Part shown: piece after piece, positions 1-6,416 of the stretch
Numbering within the stretch: position 1 is the stretch's first letter
Layout: every line of letters begins with the position of its first letter
Source: an uncultured Clostridia bacterium
Lineage (GTDB): Bacteria > Bacillota > Clostridia > Oscillospirales > QAKW01
DNA: 6,553 nt
Assembly: GCA_944387905.1 (NCBI GenBank)
Contig: CALXGU010000087.1
Location: 1 to 6,553, forward strand
Reading direction: 5' to 3'
The notes under the pieces: generated by a model
The model's database searches: none
What the model saw: the letters and a program-made list of their open reading frames with translations, nothing else
Told to the model about the DNA's origin: nothing
Program-made: the position numbers and the translations under genes

Positions 1-525
1 ATCATCAGATCCATTACTCAAGACATAATTGACCACAGCAAGTCTTACATATGGTTTAGCCCAATCAGATATACTGCTTTCATCAGCAAATCCACGTTCA
101 TTATAAGAAGCGTCAATTGTAGCCTGATTTTCAGTGTAAAGAGCAACAGGATCAGTTCCCTCTCCGCTTGCTATTACGATAGCACCAACAGCAATCTTTG
201 CAAATTCCTGTCTGGTCGTAGACTTCTGACCGTCAAATATTGTATCGCTTACACCTGTCATTATTCCAAGCTGATAGCATGCTTTTACATAATCACTTGC
301 CCAATTTGGAATCTTATCGGTATACGGAACTACAACATCGCTGTAAAGTGTCTGATCAATGCCAAGTACTCTGATTGCTATTGCAGCAACCTCAAATCTT
401 GTTATATCATCTTTAGGTCTAAAATTACCATTATCGCCTGTAAAGTATCCGAAGCCATTGTCATTAAGGAAGTTGATTTCATTTACAGCCCATGATGAGA
501 TTGTATCTGCATCATTGTATACGAC
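1..525 (-). other. SLH cell-wall anchoring region (two SLH domains and the start of a third)
   Basis: SLH1 (residues about 1487-1535) has W1495, a GYFTGDNGNFRPKDDITRFE core and a hydrophobic helix. SLH2 (about 1551-1600) has YTDKIPNWASDYVKACYQLG, then GVSDTIFDGQKSTTRQE. SLH3 begins at GFADESSISDWAKPYV (from 1628) and is cut by the window edge after residue 1658. The T-R-x-E motif that contacts the pyruvylated secondary wall polymer in characterised SLH domains is present in the first two. Triplet SLH modules at a protein end are the usual wall anchor, so only a short tail is expected beyond the edge. Confidence 0.88.
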
Positions 526-3500
526 TTTGGGTCTGTTAGAATTTATTGTGACCTTAATTGTTTCTGTACTTACGTCTGTGGGAGTATCTGAACCTTCTGC
601 AAGCTCTTTAATACTGACCTTCACATATACGTTTGTATATTTTGCAAATACAGGAATAACTGAGCTTTCTGTTATTGGGCGTTCTTCAGAGATAACTACT
701 TTACAATCTTTATCTGAATATACTGAATAAGTAGTTGCATTGTATTTTTCATCAAGAACATTGAGCTTGAGCTCATACTCTGAGAGATTTTCTGCGGCAT
801 CTATCGAATATACGCCTACTGATGTCTGGGTTCCGTTTTCTACACTGTAGATACCATTATCCGGAACCGGAATATCAGGCTCAAAGTCAGCTGAAGATGT
901 ATATATCTTCAATGTATAAATTGCTGAGTATATTCCGTCTGCCGAAGTAACCTTAAGATATGCGACATTATCTACTGCATCGAGTAATACAACATCATCT
1001 GCAAGCTGATTTACACATTGACGATCTGAGTATATCGCATACGTAGCATTGCTATTTTCCAGCATAGGTATTACTTTGAATGAATTACCGTTTGTTCTTG
1101 CTTCAAACACATAATTTCCATCATTCAGCATTCCAAACACTGATGTAACTCCGGTAGTTGATATATCCTGTCTAATACTAAGCTTAAACATTTTCTCTTC
1201 TGTACCCGGTCTTTTAACACCCAGCTCTACTATCTTACTTCCGTTTATACTGTCAATTAAATATGAACCGTCAGCTGTAGCATTCAATTTATGCCCGTTG
1301 TCATAGACAGCAACTTCTGCTCCATATGAACTATATGCTACAATACTGAATGATGATTCATCTGCCGGTATTATTGCTTCATATTCTGTATCAGAAATTT
1401 TTACAGCATTCTCTATATAAGTGATTTCTGTCTGATCATTGTTAGTTTGGAAAACGCTTAATGTATATACTTTAGATATGCTTTCGTCTTCACTAACAAC
1501 CTTGATGTATTTGAAAACAGGTGTAACACCTATTCCGGTTATTTCTGATGCCGAATATTGTATTGTGCAATCTGGATCATCATATATTTCATACAATGCG
1601 CCTGTTGATACTTCAATTTCAGGGATTACGAAATCTGTTGTTCCTACAGGAACACAGGCATATACTGAATTATTTGATATTTGCCAATCTCCAAAGCGCA
1701 ATAAGTCGGCTTTTATATCCGTGGCTTTGTTTATACGAGCAGTATATATATCAGATTTGCTGCCGTCAAACGATGATAATTTTATATAAAATACATTCTC
1801 TCCGCCAAATACATTTACAGGTTCCGCAAGTTTATTCTGGCATTCTGCGTCAGAATAAATTCCGTAAGTTGCCTGTGGAGTATTAAGTTCTATCTGGAAA
1901 TCATACGTATCAACATTATCGGAAACACTGTCTGTGTATGTCTTGGCAGCTGTATCTATAACACCAGGACCATAGATTGTATAATCAAGCGAATTTTTGA
2001 AGCTACTGTCAGAATTATTAACTTCGGTTAAGTCCCAATCTGTATAATAATAATCAGATTTTGCAAAGCTCTCATATCCTGCTCTTAATGTTAACGCTGA
2101 ACCTGAAACGCTTTTACCATAAGAACCAGCATAGTAGTTATAATTCATATCCCATACTGTGCCTTTTTTACATGCTCCCATATCAACCTGCTGATTGCAC
2201 TTAACAAAGCGGTTAAAGTTCATGACAACATTATTGACACACTCTTTTGCACTCAATTCTTCCTCAGTATATTCTTTGGTGGGATCCACCTGTGCATTAC
2301 CAAGGAACCAGTTTACATAACCGGGAATAACACAACTTGCATTATCAGTAATAAACGTGTTATTAGTAAACAGCACGCTGTCTTTTGAGCCACAAAAACG
2401 AATACCGAAAATACCGTGGGGATTGGTAGACGTATTGTAGAATATATTATTATTCAGCACTACACGATTGCTTGTTGTAGCAGCAGAATTGTTTAGATTA
2501 TTATTAACGAGGAAGTAGTAGTCTGTTGTACTGTTAGCAAAGAAGCAAGAATTTTTGATTTCAAGATATAAATTCTGGCCAAGACTATGTGTCCACTCAC
2601 TTTTATGAAGAGCTGTAGAATTTTCTGCAACATACACACCATCCATTATAAGTGTTTCATAATAGTCGCCTATAAGTTTGGCTGTGTTTTGTGATACCAT
2701 ACGAATATTCACAAGACGAACATCTTTGTGGTTATTAGTATAAGTTTCGCCGCCACCGGAGAATGAGAATATAGTATTGGCATTTTGAGTCTTTCCGTCT
2801 TCTACCCAGCTGAATTCACTGGCGCCTTCTATTATTGAGTTTTTGATTATAGTTGTAGTATAAGTGGCAACATTTTCGCCTCTGCTTGCTACACCACTGT
2901 CAACGCCAAAAGTAAATCCATCGATCACAACAGTAGCATTTATTGCACTGTCTGATATAACTATTGCCGCACCCTGAAGAATTGTTTCATTTTCAGACAA
3001 TGTACGTTCCGGATTTTGCTGCCATGAAATGTCAGGATCTTCAAACTGAGGTACATTTGGATTAACATTGTACTGTGCGCCCAAAAGCACAGCTGACTCT
3101 GTAAGAATTATCGGTCTTGTGTATATACCGGCGGGCATTATTATGGTCGGAACGCCATCGCATGCATTGAATATATCTGCTACATTTGCAAATACATTGA
3201 CGCCTACTGTAAACTTGTATGTCATTCCGTTCCATGTTGCAAAGTATGTCGAACCAGCAGGCAAAGAATCTATATCTTCTGACAAAAGATATGTATTCTT
3301 CAGATCAAAATCAATGGAAGATTTGGGATCATAAGTTGAAATATAAATTTTATATACGAATTTATAATCGCTTGAAGGTATTGTCCCTACTGCATAGAAA
3401 ATATTTTTATTAAGACCTGATAACAATTTTGTGGAATCTAATTCTGTGATTTTTTCTGTATAGGTCTCATTATATATTTCATATGTAACAGAACTATCAT

Positions 3501-4974
3501 TCGCCTTGAAATCAAGGACATTTTTATTGCCGTAATCTATTGTACCGTAAATTGTCTTTGTGATATTATTTACGTTTGAATTACTAATACCGGTATTGGT
3601 CAAATGGAATTTATCACTTGATATAGTCATATCTCTGTCTATCCAGAAATAATCCATTACGATATTAGTTAATGAGGCTTCAGACGGATAAACAGGATCA
3701 TGTTGAGCTCCTGTGTAATCTGCAAAATAGTTGCCTGTATATGTCATTTTTGTTTCTGCAAGCAGGCCATAGGTATCATGCAAATTATAATATCCCAAAA
3801 TCACATTTGATGAAACTGTTATATTATTCGAAAAAGATGCGGCTCTTGCTGAATCCATATATGTAAATCCAACTACAGGAGCGTTATAATCAGTTGCACC
3901 TATGAAAAGATTATCATGTACATTGAGTCTGTTCTTTGATGTTACAACAGTAAATGCGATTGGTGATGCGTCAAGCATTGATTCGCTTACTTCACTGTTT
4001 GGATCGTCTTTGAACACGCATCCGGTTATTTCAACATATGTATCGCTTCTACCGCCGCCATCTTTTATTGAGTTATCTATCGAGATAACACCGCTTACAG
4101 AGTTGTTATTATAGAAAAACGAATCTTTGATGACATAATTGGCATTCTGGTTATACGGAGCATCACCATACTGGATTGCAGGATAAGTATTTCCTACATA
4201 GCATAAGCCGCTGATTTCCAGATTAGTAACACCCGTACCGGTTATACTGGTAGATTTCATACCTGTACAGCGAACATTTTCTATTTTAACTTCATTTGTG
4301 GAAGATGCTGAATCGGCAAAATAAAAAACGTTGGTAACTGCGCTGGCTCCGTAAGTTGTGCCGCCCGCGCCTTTTATTACAGAGTTTCTTAAAACTGCAG
4401 AAGAAATTGCTTCTTTATCATTATTGTCGATATACGCAAATCCCGATGCAAGAGTTACTCCGTCAAATATCGCTTCAATATTAGACTTTACAGATTTAGA
4501 AACAGCGACATAACCCTTAAGGTTTGTTTCTGCAGCTCTCTCATAATTTGTTTCCCAAGGCTCTTCAGGATCATCAGATCTTACATTTGGATCGATTCCT
4601 GCGTTTGCACCTAGGAATGTGACGCTGGTTGTAATCTCTAATTTTTCAACATATGTACCTGAACAAAGTATAAGCACAGGACTATTTATGTTCATATCGA
4701 CACAATAATCGTATGCAGATGTGATAGACGAAAAATGAATATTGCTGTCATAGCTTTCATTTATCTGCTCACCTCTGAAAACATAGGACACAGGATCCCC
4801 ATCGGAAAGACCTGCCCATTCAGGGTTAATAATGACTGCATCTTTGATTATTCTGTCATAATATTCGTCATCCGGCTTATAGTTGTTTTCGGCAAATACA
4901 TATACTGACATTACCGAAAACAGCATAAGTACAGACAAAAATATTGACAGTACACGTTTTGCTGTTTGCTTCAT
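1..4974 (-). CDS. Giant SLH-anchored surface protein with two beta-helix units and beta-sandwich repeats (C-terminus off window)
   Basis: The frame is open for all 1658 codons and has no stop before the left edge. The start ATG at 4974-4972 follows an AGAGGA ribosome binding site 8 nt upstream. Residues 1-28 form a signal peptide: basic MKQTAKR, a hydrophobic core, and likely cleavage after VFA28. Residues about 60-440 and 575-970 are Asn/Ser/Thr-rich strand repeats typical of right-handed parallel beta-helices (pectin-lyase fold), with motifs such as NNIFYN and TNNTFI. Each is followed by a beta-sandwich-like segment. Residues about 1016-1478 hold five sandwich repeats. Residues about 1484 onward are SLH domains with ITRFE (1524-1528) and TTRQE (1586-1590). 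SLH domains in this class of protein bind secondary wall polymers, so the protein should be displayed outside the cell. I recognise no catalytic residues. Adhesin or glycan-binding roles are guesses. The product is clear as an architecture but not as a function. Confidence 0.93.
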   Translation of the reverse strand, partial: MKQTAKRVLSIFLSVLMLFSVMSVYVFAENNYKPDDEYYDRIIKDAVIINPEWAGLSDGDPVSYVFRGEQINESYDSNIHFSSITSAYDYCVDMNINSPVLILCSGTYVEKLEITTSVTFLGANAGIDPNVRSDDPEEPWETNYERAAETNLKGYVAVSKSVKSNIEAIFDGVTLASGFAYIDNNDKEAISSAVLRNSVIKGAGGTTYGASAVTNVFYFADSASSTNEVKIENVRCTGMKSTSITGTGVTNLEISGLCYVGNTYPAIQYGDAPYNQNANYVIKDSFFYNNNSVSGVISIDNSIKDGGGRSDTYVEITGCVFKDDPNSEVSESMLDASPIAFTVVTSKNRLNVHDNLFIGATDYNAPVVGFTYMDSARAASFSNNITVSSNVILGYYNLHDTYGLLAETKMTYTGNYFADYTGAQHDPVYPSEASLTNIVMDYFWIDRDMTISSDKFHLTNTGISNSNVNNITKTIYGTIDYGNKNVLDFKANDSSVTYEIYNETYTEKITELDSTKLLSGLNKNIFYAVGTIPSSDYKFVYKIYISTYDPKSSIDFDLKNTYLLSEDIDSLPAGSTYFATWNGMTYKFTVGVNVFANVADIFNACDGVPTIIMPAGIYTRPIILTESAVLLGAQYNVNPNVPQFEDPDISWQQNPERTLSENETILQGAAIVISDSAINATVVIDGFTFGVDSGVASRGENVATYTTTIIKNSIIEGASEFSWVEDGKTQNANTIFSFSGGGETYTNNHKDVRLVNIRMVSQNTAKLIGDYYETLIMDGVYVAENSTALHKSEWTHSLGQNLYLEIKNSCFFANSTTDYYFLVNNNLNNSAATTSNRVVLNNNIFYNTSTNPHGIFGIRFCGSKDSVLFTNNTFITDNASCVIPGYVNWFLGNAQVDPTKEYTEEELSAKECVNNVVMNFNRFVKCNQQVDMGACKKGTVWDMNYNYYAGSYGKSVSGSALTLRAGYESFAKSDYYYTDWDLTEVNNSDSSFKNSLDYTIYGPGVIDTAAKTYTDSVSDNVDTYDFQIELNTPQATYGIYSDAECQNKLAEPVNVFGGENVFYIKLSSFDGSKSDIYTARINKATDIKADLLRFGDWQISNNSVYACVPVGTTDFVIPEIEVSTGALYEIYDDPDCTIQYSASEITGIGVTPVFKYIKVVSEDESISKVYTLSVFQTNNDQTEITYIENAVKISDTEYEAIIPADESSFSIVAYSSYGAEVAVYDNGHKLNATADGSYLIDSINGSKIVELGVKRPGTEEKMFKLSIRQDISTTGVTSVFGMLNDGNYVFEARTNGNSFKVIPMLENSNATYAIYSDRQCVNQLADDVVLLDAVDNVAYLKVTSADGIYSAIYTLKIYTSSADFEPDIPVPDNGIYSVENGTQTSVGVYSIDAAENLSEYELKLNVLDEKYNATTYSVYSDKDCKVVISEERPITESSVIPVFAKYTNVYVKVSIKELAEGSDTPTDVSTETIKVTINSNRPKVVYNDADTISSWAVNEINFLNDNGFGYFTGDNGNFRPKDDITRFEVAAIAIRVLGIDQTLYSDVVVPYTDKIPNWASDYVKACYQLGIMTGVSDTIFDGQKSTTRQEFAKIAVGAIVIASGEGTDPVALYTENQATIDASYNERGFADESSISDWAKPYVRLAVVNYVLSNGSDD
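541..1929 (-). repeat. Ladder of about five 92-residue beta-sandwich repeats (residues about 1016-1478)
   Basis: A signature of the form T-Y-x-I-Y-S-D-x-x-C recurs: TYGIYSDAEC at 1036, LYEIYDDPDC at 1127, AEVAVYDNGH at 1219 (degenerate, no Cys), TYAIYSDRQC at 1311 and TYSVYSDKDC at 1415. The spacings are 91, 92, 92 and 104 residues. Each signature is followed by a strand like VAYLKVTSADG and a closing strand like YTLKIYT. This pattern fits small Ig-like or cadherin-like beta-sandwich domains used as stalks between a functional head and a wall anchor. The family assignment is inferred from pattern and length only. Confidence 0.75.
1726..3252 (-). repeat. Internal duplicated unit, copy 2 (beta-helix plus sandwich, residues about 575-1083)
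   Basis: The landmarks of copy 1 recur in the same order: Cys 605, LGAQYNVNPN at 631-640, DP..W..N.ER..E..L.G, a beta-helix body with NNNIFYN and TNNTFI strands, DYYYTDWDLT at 974-983, and TYGIYSD at 1036-1042. The offsets between matching landmarks are 514, 510, 533 and 539 residues. The copies therefore diverged mainly by small insertions in the helix body. Sequence identity is concentrated in the opening third, and the helix coils have drifted. The copies are clearly not recent at the DNA level. Confidence 0.72.
3337..4797 (-). repeat. Internal duplicated unit, copy 1 (beta-helix plus sandwich, residues about 60-546)
   Basis: This is the first copy of a long protein-level repeat inside the surface protein. 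Landmarks are a Cys at residue 91, LGANAGIDPN at 121-130, a following DDP..W..N.ER..E..L.G stretch, the beta-helix body, DYFWIDRDMT at 441-450, and TYEIYN at 497-502. The LGANAGI-type opening after a G-T-Y strand is typical of the first coils of surface beta-helix proteins. The edges are approximate because they were judged by eye from matching landmarks. Confidence 0.75.
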
Positions 4975-4982
4975 AACTTTCT

Positions 4983-4988
4983 TCCTCT
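4983..4988 (-). promoter_or_regulatory. Ribosome binding site of the SLH surface protein
   Basis: On the minus strand this reads AGAGGA, within GAGAGGAAG, 8 nt before the ATG at 4974. It fixes that ATG as the start. The encoded N-terminus is a well-formed signal peptide, which supports the same choice. Confidence 0.8.
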
Positions 4989-5021
4989 CTGGTTTGTAAA
5001 CTGTATTACTGTGCTAAAAGA

Positions 5022-5044
5022 TATAATAATACATAGTTATTATA
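5022..5044. repeat. 8-bp perfect inverted repeat over the surface-protein promoter
   Basis: TATAATAA at 5022-5029 is the reverse complement of TTATTATA at 5037-5044, with 7 nt between. The right arm contains the minus-strand -10 element, so a protein bound here would sit over the -10 and start site. The arms are pure A/T, which makes a chance origin quite possible. Confidence 0.45.
5039..5044 (-). promoter_or_regulatory. Probable extended -10 promoter element of the SLH surface protein gene
   Basis: On the minus strand the sequence is TGCTATAAT, a perfect TATAAT preceded by the TGn extension. The position 17 bp further upstream is TGCCTT, a poor -35 that the extended -10 could compensate for. 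The predicted transcript would start near 5032, giving a leader of about 58 nt. The element lies inside an 8-bp inverted repeat. Confidence 0.5.
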
Positions 5045-5122
5045 GCAAATACGATTATTAAAAGGCATATCTTTATGTTGCATATATACTACTAAATGCG
5101 ATTTTTTTGTGACTATTTTACA

Positions 5123-5142
5123 ATATTTAAATATCTATATTT
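5123..5142. repeat. AT-rich overlapping palindromes in the divergent intergenic region
   Basis: ATATTTAAATAT at 5123-5134 is a perfect 12-bp palindrome. Its right half, AAATAT, also pairs with ATATTT at 5137-5142 across a 2-nt centre, giving three alternating half-sites. It lies between the two divergent genes and could be a regulator site. Equally, it could be low-complexity promoter DNA. Confidence 0.35.
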
Positions 5143-5149
5143 CGGTGTA

Positions 5150-5179
5150 TTGTCATTTAAAACAAACTACATACATATA
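5150..5179 (+). promoter_or_regulatory. Candidate promoter of the D,D-carboxypeptidase gene (weak)
   Basis: TTGTCA at 5150-5155 is a good -35 (5 of 6). The matching -10 is unclear: the 18-bp position gives CATATA, and a better TATTAT at 5182-5187 is too far away. CATACATA at 5170-5177 resembles the -10 of sporulation sigma-E promoters, but no matching -35 is found at the right spacing. The exact promoter is therefore unresolved. Confidence 0.25.
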
Positions 5180-5191
5180 TCTATTATAGTT

Positions 5192-5197
5192 AGGAGG
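5192..5197 (+). promoter_or_regulatory. Ribosome binding site of the D,D-carboxypeptidase
   Basis: A perfect AGGAGG lies 6 nt before the ATG at 5204. It decides the start against an in-frame ATG at 5096, which has no such site and would put a 36-residue Phe/Tyr/Ile-rich extension ahead of the signal peptide. Confidence 0.9.
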
Positions 5198-5203
5198 ATT
5201 ACT

Positions 5204-6340
5204 ATGAAAAAGGTAATTTCATCAATACTTTCAATAGCAATCATAATGATGTCGATATGTCCAGTCACCACAAAAGCCGAAAGCGATCTGCAATTAACTG
5301 CTCCAAGTGCGATTCTTGTTGAAAAAAGTACAGGAACAGTTTTATACGAAAAAAATGCTGATGAAAAGCTTCGTCCCGCATCTGTGACAAAAATCATGAC
5401 ATTATTATTAATTATGGAAGCGATTGAACAGGGACAGTTGGGATATAATGATATTGTGACCGCATCAGCGTACGCCACTTCAATGGGCGGATCGCAGGTA
5501 TATCTCAAAGAAAATGAACAGATGACCGTTGATGAGATGCTTAAATGCATTGTGATTGCTTCTGCCAATGATGCTTGCGTTGCTATGGCTGAGCATATTT
5601 CCGGCTCTGTTGATCAATTCGTAAACAGGATGAACGAAAGAGCTGAACAGTTAGGCATGTCAAATACTACTTTTGTCAACTGTACCGGTCTTGAAGCTGA
5701 GGGGCATTTGACTACCGCACGTGATATTTCTATAATGTCCAGAGAACTTCTTAAACACGAAGATATAAAAAAATATACGACTATTTGGATGGACAGTATT
5801 CGTGGCGGTCAGTTCGGTCTGACTAATACAAATAAGCTGATTAGATTTTATGATAAAGCCACAGGGCTTAAAACCGGATATACCAAAGAATCCATGTACT
5901 GCATGTCTGCAAGTGCTCAGGATAACGGCATGGAGCTTATTGCCGTTGTTATGGCTGCTCCGTCATCTGATGAAAGAAACAATGATGCAAAGGCTTTACT
6001 TAATTACGGCTTTTCCAAATATGTCCTGTACACTCCCGACACACAGCAGTTCGAACCTGTAAAAGTTTTAAAAGGCAAAGAAAAAACCGTTATGCCCGAA
6101 ATGCAGCAGCTGACTAATATTGTGGTGGAAAAGGGCACGGAAAAAGATATCAAATGCGAAATTACTATTTGTCAGGATGTTTTAGCTCCTGTAGAGCAAG
6201 GTCAAAAACTGGGTCAGCTGAATCTGTCTTTTAATGATAGTATTTTAGCTTCAAGCGACATAATAGCTCAAAACGCTGTACCTAAAGCAGGGATTTTTGA
6301 TATTTTTCTGGATATGATTAACTATTTTTTAATTCTTTAG
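5204..6340 (+). CDS. D-alanyl-D-alanine carboxypeptidase (DacF/PBP5 type, peptidase S11)
   Basis: This is a complete serine D,D-carboxypeptidase of 378 residues that removes the terminal D-alanine from peptidoglycan pentapeptides outside the membrane. A signal peptide (residues 1-25: MKK, a hydrophobic stretch, then TKA|ES) precedes the catalytic domain. All three active-site motifs are present: S60-V-T-K63 with the nucleophile Ser60, S120-A-N122, and K223-T-G225 in ATGLKTGYTKES. The family-typical GMSNTTFVNCTGL lies at about 151-163. A PBP5 C-terminal beta domain follows (about residues 268-355). The last 20 or so residues (AGIFDIFLDMINYFLIL) form an amphipathic or hydrophobic helix that should attach the enzyme to the membrane. 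Length and order match the DacA/DacB/DacF family. Which paralogue this is, vegetative or sporulation, cannot be decided, so no symbol is given. It is transcribed divergently from the surface-protein gene. Confidence 0.95.
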   Translation: MKKVISSILSIAIIMMSICPVTTKAESDLQLTAPSAILVEKSTGTVLYEKNADEKLRPASVTKIMTLLLIMEAIEQGQLGYNDIVTASAYATSMGGSQVYLKENEQMTVDEMLKCIVIASANDACVAMAEHISGSVDQFVNRMNERAEQLGMSNTTFVNCTGLEAEGHLTTARDISIMSRELLKHEDIKKYTTIWMDSIRGGQFGLTNTNKLIRFYDKATGLKTGYTKESMYCMSASAQDNGMELIAVVMAAPSSDERNNDAKALLNYGFSKYVLYTPDTQQFEPVKVLKGKEKTVMPEMQQLTNIVVEKGTEKDIKCEITICQDVLAPVEQGQKLGQLNLSFNDSILASSDIIAQNAVPKAGIFDIFLDMINYFLIL

Positions 6341-6342
6341 TC

Positions 6343-6371
6343 TTGAATATATTTTCTTAATATGATATTAT
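6343..6371 (+). promoter_or_regulatory. Promoter of pgi (sigma-A type with extended -10)
   Basis: TTGAAT at 6343-6348 and TATTAT at 6366-6371 are separated by exactly 17 bp. TGA just before the -10 supplies the TGn extension. It begins three bases after the carboxypeptidase stop codon, so pgi probably has its own transcript starting near 6378 with a leader of about 29 nt. No hairpin-plus-T-run terminator is visible between the genes, so readthrough from upstream is also possible. Confidence 0.7.
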
Positions 6372-6416
6372 ACAGACATAAGTATGAAAAGGAGAGCATT
6401 ACCAATATGTCTGTAT
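6370..6416 (+). repeat. 11-bp perfect inverted repeat spanning the pgi start site and start codon
   Basis: ATACAGACATA at 6370-6380 is the exact reverse complement of TATGTCTGTAT at 6406-6416. The 25-nt centre carries the ribosome binding site. The left arm overlaps the end of the -10 and the predicted transcription start. The right arm contains the ATG of pgi. It could be a DNA operator. It could also be an RNA hairpin that closes over the start codon in transcripts reading through from the carboxypeptidase gene. A transcript from the pgi promoter itself would lack most of the left arm. Confidence 0.6.
6389..6394 (+). promoter_or_regulatory. Ribosome binding site of pgi, with long spacing
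   Basis: AAGGAG lies 12 nt before the ATG at 6407, longer than the usual 5-9 nt. No closer in-frame ATG, GTG or TTG exists upstream, so the start stands. The spacing may lower initiation efficiency. Confidence 0.65.

Noticed and set aside
359..730. Plus-strand open frame of 123 codons
   Set aside because: It is antisense to the SLH and stalk-repeat part of the surface protein, has no ribosome binding site, and its translation resembles no known family. It is a shadow of the long minus-strand gene.
1439..1886. Two overlapping plus-strand open frames (1439-1789 and 1548-1886)
   Set aside because: Both lie antisense to the stalk repeats, where the minus-strand frame is continuous and meaningful. 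They have no start signals.
3068..4114. Several short plus-strand open frames (3068-3334, 3219-3413, 3672-3866, 3902-4114)
   Set aside because: All are antisense to the beta-helix units, with no ribosome binding sites and low-complexity translations.
5096..5203. N-terminal extension of the carboxypeptidase to an upstream in-frame ATG at 5096
   Set aside because: No ribosome binding site precedes 5096. The ATG at 5204 has a perfect AGGAGG at 6 nt and starts a proper signal peptide.
5167..5568. Minus-strand open frame of 133 codons opposite the carboxypeptidase start
   Set aside because: It is opposite the signal peptide and the SxxK region of a well-supported gene and has no recognisable domain.
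5850..6062. Plus-strand open frame of 70 codons inside the carboxypeptidase gene
   Set aside because: It is out of frame within a complete, motif-bearing gene and has no features of its own.
6341..6406. Intrinsic terminator after the carboxypeptidase gene
   Set aside because: The only strong hairpin is the 11-bp inverted repeat, which has a 25-nt loop, no following T-run, and overlaps the pgi start codon. It does not look like a terminator.
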